A stretch of DNA of 64,000 bases from Halobacteriovorax vibrionivorans (GTDB taxonomy: Bacteria; Bdellovibrionota; Bacteriovoracia; Bacteriovoracales; Bacteriovoracaceae), in assembly GCF_003346865.1 (NCBI RefSeq), contig NZ_QDKL01000001.1, positions 124,001 through 188,000 on the forward strand. Reading direction: 5' to 3'. Each line of letters opens with the position of its first letter. The first letter of the stretch is position 1. Of the stretch, positions 17,285 through 25,888 are shown piece after piece. A model generated the notes under the pieces. That model was not told the origin of the DNA, searched no databases, and saw nothing but the letters and a program-made list of their open reading frames with translations. The position numbers and the translations under genes are program-made.

Positions 17285-17310
17285 AAAAAAACCACCTTGT
17301 CTAAGGTGGT
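17285..17310 (-). terminator. terminator/attenuator hairpin containing the aldehyde dehydrogenase Shine-Dalgarno
   Basis: On the minus strand ACCACCTT (17310-17303), a four-base loop, AAGGTGGT (17298-17291), then T to 17285, directly followed by ATG at 17284. The perfect 8-bp stem plus a run of seven T is an intrinsic terminator for the zinc-ribbon gene upstream. The same 3' arm supplies AAGGTGG at ideal spacing for the next gene. Reading through it opens the operon; folding it would both end transcription and hide the ribosome site. Confidence 0.75.
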
Positions 17311-17350
17311 ATTCTATCTAGATAAAATTTGATGGGTCAAATAATAAAAT

Positions 17351-17590
17351 CTAAAAATCAAATTCACTTCCAGCATGCTGGTTGCTTAATTCGACATTAA
17401 ATGAGGGGTTTTCGCGTAAGAATGATTTCTCACCACCAATAAAAAGTTTGATGGAACATAAGTAACATAATTTAACCTTTATCTCTCTTCCGTTAAATGC
17501 AGAAAAGATTTTGGCCTTAACTAGCTTACTACGCTGCGGTCCGTTTGCGAGAGACCAATTTCTTCCAGCGGCTGAACATGCATCACACAT
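17351..17590 (-). CDS. small zinc-ribbon-like protein
   Basis: 79 residues with two Cys pairs, MCDAC at the N-terminus and LCYLC near residue 43, spaced as in small treble-clef or zinc-ribbon proteins. The middle (RSKLVKAKIFSAFNGREIKVK) is basic and could bind nucleic acid. AGAGGA lies about eight bases before the ATG. I recognise no named family. It is the first gene upstream of the aldehyde dehydrogenase and is separated from it by the terminator-like hairpin, so it could be independent or could lead the operon. Confidence 0.6.
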   Translation of the reverse strand: MCDACSAAGRNWSLANGPQRSKLVKAKIFSAFNGREIKVKLCYLCSIKLFIGGEKSFLRENPSFNVELSNQHAGSEFDF

Positions 17591-17720
17591 CTCTTGAATC
17601 CTCTTCTCTTAAAGTTAATTTCCATATTAATTATTGATATCTGTCTCCATATATTTTATCGTCATTTCAGAATAAAACTTAAAAAATTTATGTTAGTTAT
17701 AATTCCAAATACTTAGCGCT

Positions 17721-17797
17721 GACACTCTGGGCCAATTGTGCCAAAGAAAACTGTCAAAAGCCTTTGACACTGGCCGTCCTAAATAATGACTGGCCAG
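17721..17797. promoter_or_regulatory. repeats upstream of the transketolase gene, operator candidates
   Basis: TGTCAAA/TTTGACA (17752-17758 with 17763-17769, spacer AGCC) is a perfect 7-bp inverted repeat. Around it three related direct repeats occur: GACACTCTGGGCC (17721-17733), GACACTGGCC (17766-17775) and GACTGGCC (17788-17795). They lie 60-140 bases before the gene in a region with no ORF. Their arrangement suggests regulator binding sites; the regulator is unknown. Confidence 0.4.
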
Positions 17798-17858
17798 AAA
17801 AATTTCTCTCATGATACCTTTTATAAGTTATTGAAAATCAATGAATTCGGAGACATTA

Positions 17859-19850
17859 ATGACGACTAAGATCAGGCCATTAAACGTTAAAAACAAATTA
17901 GCAACAGCACCAACAAAACAACCAATCTATGCAACAACAATCAAAGACCAAAACGGAAAAGAGATTACATTAGCTGATCCAAGAGCAACTCGTGCCCTTG
18001 TAGCATTAATGAATCAACATGCTGTTATTGGCGGAGCCGCTTGTCACTGGGGTGGACCAGCAGCATTTGCAGAAATGATGAGTGCCCTTCACTCAATCAT
18101 GTTCTCAAGTGGAACAAATTGGTTTGAAAATTATAATTTCGTAAACGATGCAGGACATGCTGAAAACGGAATCTATGCTTTAAGAGCAAATCTAGGATTT
18201 GATGGATTAAACTTTGAGAGTCTAAGAGGATTTCGTTCAATAAACTCTAAACTAACTGGACACGGTGAAGCTCACCTAAACCCAGAAGGTGTTTTCATTT
18301 CTAATGGGCCACTTGGTTCAGGACTTCCTCAAGCACAAGGGCTTGCTCTTGCAGATAAGGCCATTGGTAATGACCGTGCAACAATCTGTGTAATTTCAGA
18401 TGGTGGATGCATGGAAGGAGAGGCCCGTGAAGCAATGGCAGCAATTCCAGGCCTTGCACAGAAAGGTAAAATGAATCCATTCCTAATGATTATTAGTGAT
18501 AATGATACAAAGCTTGGTGGAAGAATTACAGAAGATAGCTACGATATGAAAGGTAGCTTCCTTTCACTTCAAGAACAGGGCTGGGATCTAGTACGTGTTG
18601 AAGAAGGACACGATCTAGAAAGAGTTTATCAAGCAATTGAAGAAAATATTGCAAAAGCTAAATCAAATGATGCCAAGCCTGTTGCCCTCGTTATTAAAAC
18701 AATTAAAGGTTACGGTGTTAAATCTACACAAGAAGCAAAGTCAGGTGGTCACGGCTACCCTCTTGGCGCATACGATGAAAAGCTTCCTGCTTTCCTAGAA
18801 GAGATTTATAGCGGAGATAAGTGTCCTGAAGAATTTATGAATTGGGCCAATGAAATCTTATCTTCTAAGCCAGAAGCGAAGTCTTCTTCTAATTCAACAC
18901 CTGTTGATAAAGTTCAACCAGGTCTAGCTAATGCAATGATTAAAGCGACAAAAGAAGGACTACCAGTCTTTTCAGTAACAGCTGACCTTGCAGGCTCTAC
19001 TGGAGTTGCAGCATTTCAAAAAGAATTTCCAGCAAACTACGTTGATGTAGGTATTGCTGAATCAAATATGGTTTCAACAGCAGTTGGAATGGCAAAACAA
19101 GGATTTATTCCTGTTGTTGATACATTTGCACAATTTGGTGTAACAAAAGGAAACCTTCCTTTAATTATGTCTCAACTTTCTCAAGGTGCAGTAATCTGTC
19201 TCTTCTCACACACAGGTTTCCAAGATGCTGCTGATGGAGCTTCTCACCAAGCAACAACTTATTTCTCAGCTGTAGCAGGTATTCCAAATACAAGCGTTGT
19301 TGCCCTTTCATCAAAAGATGAAGCTGAAAGCCTAATGTATCAAGCGATTAAAAACTATGAAAGTGCCGTTGAAAAAGGTGAAACCCCTGAAACAACAGTA
19401 TTCTTCTTTGGACGTGAAAAGCATCCAGTTTCATACACTGAAGGTTTAGACTACACTTGGGGTAAAGCTCAAGTTCTTCGCCAAGGTAAAGATGGAATTA
19501 TTGTTACACACGGCCCTCTTGTTCAAGGTGCCCTCGATGCAGCAGAAGAATTATCAGCTAAAGGAAAAGATGTAACAGTTATCAATAACCCATTCATTAA
19601 TAAAATTGATCTAGAAACATTCAAGGATCAACTAGCTAAGAATGGTAATAAAATGGTAACAGTAGAAGATCATCAACTGACAGCGGGAGCAGGAGCAATG
19701 TTATGCCACGCTCTTAAGCAAGAAGGACTTGAGTTTGAAATCAAGTCTCTTGGTAATGATGGCCACTTTGGTCAGTCTTCTTATACGGCCAAAGAGCTTT
19801 ATGCAAAGTTTGGTTTTGATAAGGAAGCAATTATCAATCAATTCTCATAA
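17859..19850 (+). CDS. tkt: transketolase
   Basis: Thiamine-diphosphate enzyme moving two-carbon ketol units between sugar phosphates in the pentose phosphate pathway. 663 residues from the ATG at 17859, matching the usual length. Motifs seen: the GHGEAHLNPEG region, SNGPLGSGLPQAQGLALA (the GPLGQG cofactor motif), and the ThDP site running from SDGGCMEGE to SDND. The pyrimidine-domain segment DVGIAESNMVSTAVGMAKQG contains the catalytic Glu, and a C-terminal domain follows. GGAG lies eight bases before ATG 17859; the earlier ATG at 17841 has no ribosome site. The sequence is somewhat divergent from classic Tkt. It ends in a strong terminator and is monocistronic. Confidence 0.88.
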   Translation: MTTKIRPLNVKNKLATAPTKQPIYATTIKDQNGKEITLADPRATRALVALMNQHAVIGGAACHWGGPAAFAEMMSALHSIMFSSGTNWFENYNFVNDAGHAENGIYALRANLGFDGLNFESLRGFRSINSKLTGHGEAHLNPEGVFISNGPLGSGLPQAQGLALADKAIGNDRATICVISDGGCMEGEAREAMAAIPGLAQKGKMNPFLMIISDNDTKLGGRITEDSYDMKGSFLSLQEQGWDLVRVEEGHDLERVYQAIEENIAKAKSNDAKPVALVIKTIKGYGVKSTQEAKSGGHGYPLGAYDEKLPAFLEEIYSGDKCPEEFMNWANEILSSKPEAKSSSNSTPVDKVQPGLANAMIKATKEGLPVFSVTADLAGSTGVAAFQKEFPANYVDVGIAESNMVSTAVGMAKQGFIPVVDTFAQFGVTKGNLPLIMSQLSQGAVICLFSHTGFQDAADGASHQATTYFSAVAGIPNTSVVALSSKDEAESLMYQAIKNYESAVEKGETPETTVFFFGREKHPVSYTEGLDYTWGKAQVLRQGKDGIIVTHGPLVQGALDAAEELSAKGKDVTVINNPFINKIDLETFKDQLAKNGNKMVTVEDHQLTAGAGAMLCHALKQEGLEFEIKSLGNDGHFGQSSYTAKELYAKFGFDKEAIINQFS

Positions 19851-19862
19851 TCATCTACATTT

Positions 19863-19897
19863 GAAGGCTTCAGTAATGAAGCCTTCTCTTTTTCTTT
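19863..19897 (+). terminator. intrinsic terminator of the transketolase gene
   Basis: GAAGGCTTCA (19863-19872) and TGAAGCCTTC (19877-19886) form a perfect 10-bp stem with a GTAA loop, followed by TCTTTTTCTTT. It begins 13 bases after the stop codon. Confidence 0.92.
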
Positions 19898-19977
19898 ACC
19901 TTATTTAACCTTCCTTCTTATCATAAAACGATTCTTCCCAACCGATTATTCTCCTATGAAAAGTTAAAGGAGAATCT

Positions 19978-21969
19978 ATGCAAAAAAGAATTTCAATTCC
20001 AACCTTACTTCTTACACTCGTAATAATAGGTTGCTCAAGAGGTGGATCTTACACATTTAATAAAGAATCCAAGTCAGCATCAAATTATACGAAAGAAGCT
20101 AATCAAAGACTTTATTCAGAGCTAGACTTTAGTGACAAATCAGACTTTGATAGTGCTAATAAAGGCTTTATAGCAACTATTGAAACCCCCATTATGTCTA
20201 AAGATGGAACAAAGGTAGTGTATGAGCCTAAAAAATTCTCCCATCTAACAAAAGGCGACGCCCCTGAAACAGTGAACCCAAGCCTTTGGAGACAATCACA
20301 ACTTAATTCAATCAATGGCCTATTTAAAGTTAATGAATACATTTACCAAGTTCGAGGAATTGATCTTGCAAACGTATCTTTTGTTAAAGGAAGAAAGGGC
20401 TGGATTGTCATTGACCCTCTTACTGCAACAGAGACATCAAGAGCAGCACTTGAGCTCATTAATAAACACGTTGAAAGAAGACCTGTTACGGCCGTTATAT
20501 TCACACATTCTCATCTTGATCACTTTGGAGGAGTCTATGGTGTGGCCAATAAGAAAGACCTTAACAGTGGAAAAGTAAAAGTATATGCGCCTGTTGGCTT
20601 TACTCATGAGTCTGTTAGCGAAAATGTTATTGCTGGAGCGGCCATGAGTAGAAGAGCTGAATACATGTATGCCAGAACACTAGATTTCAATATTCAAGGA
20701 CCCATAGGAACAGGTCTAGGAAATTTTGTTGCAAACGGTGAATACGCAATAGCTAAACCGACAAAGGTAATTGATAAAGATATGAGATTAGTTGTGGATG
20801 GAGTTCCTATTGAATTTATCTACACTCCAGGAGCAGAAGCACCAACAGAGATGATGGCCTACTTCCCAAGAAGTAATGCGCTTTGTGGTGCAGAAATCAT
20901 CACTCATACAATGCATAATATTCAAACATTAAGAGGCGCACAAGTACGTGATAGTTTAGCGTGGTCAAAACATATTCAACATGCGCTTGAAAAATATGGA
21001 AATGCTGACGTTCTCTTTAGCTCACATCATTGGCCAACATTTGGTAATGAGAATGTCGTCTCTTTTATGTCAACTCAAAGAGATTTATATAAATTTATTC
21101 ACGATCAAACTGTAAATCGACTTAATCAAGGAATGACTGGAACAGAGCTTGCCGATAGTATTAAATTAAATCCTAATATCGCAAAAGAGTTTGGAAATCG
21201 TGGCTACTACGGAAGCTTAAGCCATAATACAAGAGCTGTTTATGATAAGTACTTAGGTTTCTTTAATGGTAACCCGGCTGAATTAAATCCCCTTCCACAA
21301 GTTGAGTCAGCAAAGAAAACAATTGCCTATATGGGTGGGGATGCCAAAGTACTAGACTTAGCGGTACGAGACTTTAAAAAAGGTGAATATCGATATGTAG
21401 CAGAAGTACTAAATAAACTTGTGTATGCACAGCCTGAGAATGTTAAAGCAAAACAACTCTTAGCAGATACATATGAGCAGCTTGCCTATCAGGCGGAGAA
21501 TGCCACGTGGAGAAACTTTTATGCACAAGGAGCATATGAATTAAGAAATGGCGTTGGAGCTCCTGCTTCGGCCACTGCCTCACCTGCTATTTTAGCTGAA
21601 ATGGATACGGAATTACTTCTTGATTACTTGGCCGTTCGAGTAAATAGCGAGAAAGCTAAGAATAAAGATATTTCAATCGAATTAAATGTAACAGACAAGA
21701 AACAGCGATACTATATTTCCCTTAGAAATAGTGTCTTAACATATTCAAGCAAAGCACCTAGTAAAAAACAGAGAGAGCTTGCTTCTAGTAGTGATAATAA
21801 GATTGAAATTAAACATGCTCAACTTGTTGAACTAGCAATGGGTGCAGCTACATTTAAGCAATTAAATAAGAGAGATGACGTATCTTTTAATGGAGATCAA
21901 AACGCTTTAAATGAATTAAGTAGTAGTTTAGATATATCCCCTAAAACATTTAATATCGTTACACCATAA
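19978..21969 (+). CDS. alkylsulfatase-like metallo-beta-lactamase lipoprotein
   Basis: 663 residues of the SdsA1/BDS1 type, enzymes that hydrolyse alkyl sulfates with two zinc ions. The N-terminus ends in LVIIGCS, a lipobox with Cys19, so the enzyme is probably lipid-anchored. The metal motif THSHLDHFGG (His177, His179, Asp181, His182) is intact, with later ligands in CGAEIITHTMHNI and SSHHWP. Residues from about 430 form the helical dimerisation segment, followed by a C-terminal SCP2-like domain (ELNVTDKKQRYYISLRNSVL). AAAGGAG lies seven bases before the ATG. It converges with the MFS-acyltransferase gene across a shared hairpin. Confidence 0.87.
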   Translation: MQKRISIPTLLLTLVIIGCSRGGSYTFNKESKSASNYTKEANQRLYSELDFSDKSDFDSANKGFIATIETPIMSKDGTKVVYEPKKFSHLTKGDAPETVNPSLWRQSQLNSINGLFKVNEYIYQVRGIDLANVSFVKGRKGWIVIDPLTATETSRAALELINKHVERRPVTAVIFTHSHLDHFGGVYGVANKKDLNSGKVKVYAPVGFTHESVSENVIAGAAMSRRAEYMYARTLDFNIQGPIGTGLGNFVANGEYAIAKPTKVIDKDMRLVVDGVPIEFIYTPGAEAPTEMMAYFPRSNALCGAEIITHTMHNIQTLRGAQVRDSLAWSKHIQHALEKYGNADVLFSSHHWPTFGNENVVSFMSTQRDLYKFIHDQTVNRLNQGMTGTELADSIKLNPNIAKEFGNRGYYGSLSHNTRAVYDKYLGFFNGNPAELNPLPQVESAKKTIAYMGGDAKVLDLAVRDFKKGEYRYVAEVLNKLVYAQPENVKAKQLLADTYEQLAYQAENATWRNFYAQGAYELRNGVGAPASATASPAILAEMDTELLLDYLAVRVNSEKAKNKDISIELNVTDKKQRYYISLRNSVLTYSSKAPSKKQRELASSSDNKIEIKHAQLVELAMGAATFKQLNKRDDVSFNGDQNALNELSSSLDISPKTFNIVTP

Positions 21970-21973
21970 AAAT

Positions 21974-22006
21974 AAAAAAAGCCTCTGTTATGATGACAGA
22001 GGCTTT
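21974..22006 (-). terminator. terminator hairpin with a stop codon in its loop
   Basis: AAAGCCTCTGT (21978-21988) and ACAGAGGCTTT (21996-22006) form a perfect 11-bp stem. Read on the minus strand it is followed by a T-rich run, making it the terminator of the MFS-acyltransferase gene, whose TAA (21990-21988) lies within the hairpin. On the plus strand the downstream tract is weak, though it may also help stop the alkylsulfatase transcript. Confidence 0.85.
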
Positions 22007-23880
22007 ACATATTCACTTACCATTTTATCTTCTAAGTCTTTATAGCAGAACTCATCAGGGCCAATTGGCGAAAGAACAATTACTCTCACCTTTCGGCGTT
22101 TAAGTAAATTCCATCTGATTCCTTTAAAAACACCTTTACCAGAAAAAGAATAAAAGCTTCCCCATAGACCTTTTATAACAATTGGAACAACCGTAGCATT
22201 AGTTTGTTCAACAACTTTCTTAATACCTGGCTGATAACGACGAGGTTTACCATCGCGAGTAATCCATCCCTCAGGAAAGAAGCCAACACAGCGCTCTTCT
22301 TGAAGAGTCTTATCGAGCTTAGAATACGCCTTATCTAATAGCTCAGGGTTTTCTTTACGTGTTGCAATTGGAATAAGATGACCCTGCATAAAGAATTGCT
22401 TTAGTCCCGGTATGAAATAATATCTGTGATCAATTACCCAACGTATAGGCCTTGGAGAAAGACTCATAACCACTCCCCAATCCACGAATGATGTATGGTT
22501 TGCAGCAATGACGACTTTACCATCTTTAGGGATATTTTCTTCACCCTCAACTTCGATGTCATATAAAACATTTGTTAGCATATGAAAGAAGAAGCGCCAC
22601 ATCTCTTCATGAAAGAAGTAATATGTGATAGCCGCATAGATGAGATTAACACCGCCAAGGATAGCAAGATTATCAAGAGCTGTTGCTCCTGATTTCTTCA
22701 GTAAAATGATTGATACAGCTGCTACAACCATAAAGATAGCATTCCATATATTATTGGCCGCAATCGTTCTTGCTAAGCGCTCAAGAGGAGCACTATGTTG
22801 CATGAATGTTAGTTGAGAAATATAGAAGTTTCCGCCAAAGATCGTAATTAAAAGCAAATCAATTATTGCTCTAATGGCCATTGGCTGCGTAAAGAATTCA
22901 GCTGGCGGCATTAATGCGCCAGTAACTGACATTGGCCACTGAGTAGAAATATAATAAAGGTCAAATACAGCTAGTGACATACCAAAGGCTGCGATTGGAA
23001 CCATTCCAACCTCGATTCTCTTACCAGATAACTTCGAGCATATCCATGAGCCAAGTCCCATCCCGACTGTAAAAGTTGCCATAAAAATAGAAGCAACCAT
23101 CTCACTACCAAAGAAAACATTTTTAATGATAGCTGGCATTACTGATAGAACGAATGAACCTAAGAACCAAAACCATGAAACTCCCATCATTGCACGAAAA
23201 GAGTTCTTATCTTTCATCGAGTCGGCCAGGAGCTTAAAAGTTGGCTTAATAAACGTATAATCGATTTTTACATCTTCATTAATATCATTAATTTTATTTT
23301 GAAATCTTGCTGTAATAATCCCCAAGATTGCAAATCCTAGGATTGCTAAAGAAGCGACATTTGTAGCATCAGGAGCGGCAGCTGCAAGTCCCCCAATAAT
23401 TGTACCGATAAGAATCGCAATAAATGTCCCACCACCAATAAGGGCAGTTCCAGTTGTTAATTCATCGTCTTTTAATATTGTTCTTAACGATGAAAATTTA
23501 ACGGGAGAAAAGAATGATGATTGAGCACCCATTAAAAAGAGAGTCAACATCAATAGGCCATAACTTTCTGTTATAAAACCAATTGATCCCACAACCATAA
23601 ACGCTAATTCAGTAAACTTAGTTACTTTAATAACTTGTGCTTTATCGTAATGGTCAGAAATCTGACCTGATGTTGCAGAAAATAAAACATATGGAAGAAT
23701 AAATGCACCACCAGCAAAAGCAACTAATGACTCGGCACCTAAACCAAATAACGAAACATTCTTATATGTAATTAAAATAATTAACGCATTCTTAAATACA
23801 TTATCGTTTGCGGCCCCCAGGAACATCGTCCAGAACAAGGGCCAAAACTTTCTCTCTTTATATAGCATTGCTAATGACAT
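21988..23880 (-). CDS. MFS (LplT-like) transporter fused to PlsC-type acyltransferase
   Basis: 630 residues. Residues 1-425 form about 12 membrane helices of an MFS transporter whose start (FLGAANDNVFKNAL) resembles the lysophospholipid flippase LplT. Residues about 440-630 are a lysophospholipid acyltransferase domain with the catalytic NHTSFVD (Asn461, His462, Asp467) and FPEG (535-538). In enterobacteria LplT is separate and the acyltransferase is part of Aas; other bacteria have MFS-PlsC-ligase fusions. Here the acyl-ACP ligase part is absent. Likely role: bringing lysophospholipid into the inner leaflet and re-acylating it. AAGGA lies seven bases before the ATG. Its terminator overlaps its stop. 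Confidence 0.87.
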   Translation of the reverse strand: MSLAMLYKERKFWPLFWTMFLGAANDNVFKNALIILITYKNVSLFGLGAESLVAFAGGAFILPYVLFSATSGQISDHYDKAQVIKVTKFTELAFMVVGSIGFITESYGLLMLTLFLMGAQSSFFSPVKFSSLRTILKDDELTTGTALIGGGTFIAILIGTIIGGLAAAAPDATNVASLAILGFAILGIITARFQNKINDINEDVKIDYTFIKPTFKLLADSMKDKNSFRAMMGVSWFWFLGSFVLSVMPAIIKNVFFGSEMVASIFMATFTVGMGLGSWICSKLSGKRIEVGMVPIAAFGMSLAVFDLYYISTQWPMSVTGALMPPAEFFTQPMAIRAIIDLLLITIFGGNFYISQLTFMQHSAPLERLARTIAANNIWNAIFMVVAAVSIILLKKSGATALDNLAILGGVNLIYAAITYYFFHEEMWRFFFHMLTNVLYDIEVEGEENIPKDGKVVIAANHTSFVDWGVVMSLSPRPIRWVIDHRYYFIPGLKQFFMQGHLIPIATRKENPELLDKAYSKLDKTLQEERCVGFFPEGWITRDGKPRRYQPGIKKVVEQTNATVVPIVIKGLWGSFYSFSGKGVFKGIRWNLLKRRKVRVIVLSPIGPDEFCYKDLEDKMVSEYVKPLSS

Positions 23881-23963
23881 GGATTTTTCCTTAAATAATT
23901 CTTAACAATATTGTACTATTATTTACTGATACGGCATGACGCAAATACCCGAAAGGAATAAAT

Positions 23964-24608
23964 ATGAAATTATATCATTACATCCATTGTCCATTCTGTG
24001 TAAGAGTACGTATGGCACTCGGATTCTTCGATCTAGACTATGAGTCGGTGGTTTTAGACTACAATGATGAAGAGACACCACTTAAGCTTACAAATAAAAA
24101 GATGCTACCAATAATGGAAATTGATGGCGAAATAATGAACGAATCCTTAGACATAATTAAGGCTTTAGCGCAAAAAAGTGAAAAAGATCTTCATTTAGAC
24201 AAATTGGATACTGAAAGTTATGAGCAACTTGAGCAATATCTCGATGCGCTTGGAAAAGATGTTCACAACCTCTGCATGCCATATTGGGCGTGGTCAAAAG
24301 AGTTCATTCCAGAAGCTCGCGAGTACTTTATAAATAAGAAATCAGCTAAGCGTGGACCTTTTAATACACTTGCTCAAAACAAGCAGCTCTTTCTAAAAGG
24401 TTTAGAATTAAATCTCGGACAACTTCCAAGTAAGTTATTACCATTTTATGAAAGTGATAAATTTACTATTCTAGATATCCTACTGGCTTCGCATATATGG
24501 GGAATGTATATCTTTCCAGAATATCAATTTCCTCCGCAGATCCATATTTATCTACAAAAGGTAAAGGAGCTAACAAACTTCAACTATCACGAAGACTTTT
24601 GGAAATAG
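23964..24608 (+). CDS. grxB: glutaredoxin 2
   Basis: 214 residues, the same length as E. coli GrxB (215). The N-terminal thioredoxin fold opens MKLYHYIHCPFCVRVRMALG with the CPFC redox site, followed by LPIMEIDG (cis-Pro) and MNESLDIIKAL. The C-terminal part is the all-helical GST-like domain typical of GrxB, for example in LPRF-like PYWAW and AREYFINKKSAKRG. It reduces protein disulfides using glutathione in the cytoplasm. AAAGGA precedes the ATG by eight bases. Divergent from the MFS-acyltransferase gene and convergent with the Mpo1-like gene. Confidence 0.93.
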   Translation: MKLYHYIHCPFCVRVRMALGFFDLDYESVVLDYNDEETPLKLTNKKMLPIMEIDGEIMNESLDIIKALAQKSEKDLHLDKLDTESYEQLEQYLDALGKDVHNLCMPYWAWSKEFIPEAREYFINKKSAKRGPFNTLAQNKQLFLKGLELNLGQLPSKLLPFYESDKFTILDILLASHIWGMYIFPEYQFPPQIHIYLQKVKELTNFNYHEDFWK

Positions 24609-24610
24609 AC

Positions 24611-25057
24611 CTAAGATTTATCACCAAGAAATACCCAAATAGGTCCAATAAGAAGGAATTGAAGATCTTCAAAGAATGAAGGCTTCTTTCCTTCAATCTT
24701 ATGACCGATAAATTGCCCTATCCATGCCACAACAAAAATTAAAACCCAAGTTATTAAGAAGTAGCTTCCTAAGAAACTCTCCAAGTAGAAATGATTTAAG
24801 AACATAAAAGGAAGGACAAGACCTAAGGCAACACTAATTGCTTTAAAGCTTTTTAAAGTTAAATAAAAGAAACTTGCCAATATGACAAAGAGCCAGGACC
24901 AGTTGAAAGCACCAAAACTTTCAGGAGTAGGAATGGCCCACAACAATCCCAGTAATGACCAAGTGATCAAAGGTACACAGACTTCATGAATTCGTTGGTT
25001 AGTACGATTTTGATGGGATTGGCCATATAGTGATAACCAGGTTTCTAAACTCCTCAT
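24611..25057 (-). CDS. Mpo1/DUF962-family membrane protein
   Basis: 148 residues. The N-terminal motif HQNRTNQRIHEVCVPLITW and the C-terminal IGQFIGHKIEGKKPSFFEDLQ (both cut short here) with LLIGPIWV are the DUF962 signatures. Their histidines are metal ligands in the yeast founder Mpo1, a dioxygenase acting on 2-hydroxy fatty acids. Four membrane helices lie between. The start at 25057 has GGAGAG seven bases upstream. The longer frame to 25114 would run through the rplY terminator and is not the real start. The role in this organism is unknown; fatty-acid oxidation is the family-based guess. Confidence 0.85.
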   Translation of the reverse strand: MRSLETWLSLYGQSHQNRTNQRIHEVCVPLITWSLLGLLWAIPTPESFGAFNWSWLFVILASFFYLTLKSFKAISVALGLVLPFMFLNHFYLESFLGSYFLITWVLIFVVAWIGQFIGHKIEGKKPSFFEDLQFLLIGPIWVFLGDKS

Positions 25058-25075
25058 AACAAAGCTCTCCAATAC

Positions 25076-25102
25076 AAAAAAGGGAGACCTAACGGTCTCC
25101 CT
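25076..25102 (-). terminator. intrinsic terminator of rplY
   Basis: AGGGAGACC (25081-25089) and GGTCTCCCT (25094-25102) form a perfect 9-bp stem with a four-base loop. On the minus strand it is followed by a run of T (25081-25076). It lies 30 bases after the rplY stop. Confidence 0.93.
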
Positions 25103-25131
25103 ATATAATAACATAAGATGATTAAGTTATT

Positions 25132-25779
25132 TTATGAAGCTGCTTCTTCTTTTTCAGGAGCTTCTTCAGCTGCTGCTTCTGCATCAGCGTGAGTTTCAAC
25201 AACCATTTCAGTTTCTTCAACTTCTGGCTCAACTTCAACTCTTGGCATTGAACAAGTAACAACTGTATCTGTTACATCGTGTACCCAAGTAAGACCTTTT
25301 GGTAGTGTGAAGTGTTCAAGAGTCCAGTTTTCATCAAGCTCAAGTCCTGATAGGTCAAACTCAAGGTACTCTGGCATATCTTTTGGAAGACCTTCAACCT
25401 CAACTTCGTGGAAGTTAATGTTAACAAGACCACCCTGCTTGATACCAGCAGCTTCACCAATGAAGTGAATTGGAAGAGAAAGTGAAACTTTATCTTTTGC
25501 AGATACTTTATGGAATGAGCAATGAACAAAATCTGTTCCTAGATGCCCTCTTTGTACATGACTAAGAGTTACAAGGTGTTTCTTCCCTGCAAATTCTACT
25601 TCAAAAACTTTCCCTGAATTATGAAGAAATTTCGCTAGGTCAACTTTAGGTACTTTAAAGTTAGCACCATCAAAATCTTTTCCAAAGATTACGCCTGGAA
25701 TATATCCTTCTTTTCTCATTTGAGCTGTTGAAGCTCCTACATCTCTTTTTTCAACTTTTAGAATATCAGTTGTTGACAC
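25132..25779 (-). CDS. rplY: 50S ribosomal protein L25, CTC form
   Basis: 215 residues: an N-terminal L25 domain binding 5S rRNA (about residues 1-92, beginning ILKVEKRDVG and containing EGYIPGVIFG) and the C-terminal TL5/CTC beta domain (VSLSLPIHFIGEA, VEGLPKDMPEYLEFDLSGL). The tail of about 35 residues is acidic and alanine-rich, as in many CTC proteins. The start is GTG at 25779 with a perfect AGGAGG five bases upstream; the overlapping ATG two bases earlier is out of frame. Monocistronic with its own terminator; pth, often next to rplY, is not here. Confidence 0.94.
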   Translation of the reverse strand: MSTTDILKVEKRDVGASTAQMRKEGYIPGVIFGKDFDGANFKVPKVDLAKFLHNSGKVFEVEFAGKKHLVTLSHVQRGHLGTDFVHCSFHKVSAKDKVSLSLPIHFIGEAAGIKQGGLVNINFHEVEVEGLPKDMPEYLEFDLSGLELDENWTLEHFTLPKGLTWVHDVTDTVVTCSMPRVEVEPEVEETEMVVETHADAEAAAEEAPEKEEAAS

Positions 25780-25853
25780 ATTTTCCTCCTGTGTTCCGTG
25801 GATTCAGTAGATACTATTCTATCGACCGTTCATAAAAAAAAATTAGAATAAAC

Positions 25854-25888
25854 TTGAATAAAAACGAACAATCTCCTATTTTTTCCCT
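25854..25888 (+). promoter_or_regulatory. promoter giving a leaderless start for the esterase gene
   Basis: TTGAAT at 25854-25859, 17-base spacer, TATTTT at 25877-25882, six bases (TTCCCT), then the ATG at 25889. No Shine-Dalgarno is present. Confidence 0.55.

Noticed and set aside
17764..17769. TTGACA as the -35 of the transketolase promoter
   Set aside because: No -10-like hexamer at 15-19 bases downstream; the hexamer is part of a perfect inverted repeat and more likely a binding site.
20315..20578. Plus-strand frame inside the alkylsulfatase-like gene
   Set aside because: Lies in another frame of a gene with intact metal-binding motif; no independent support.
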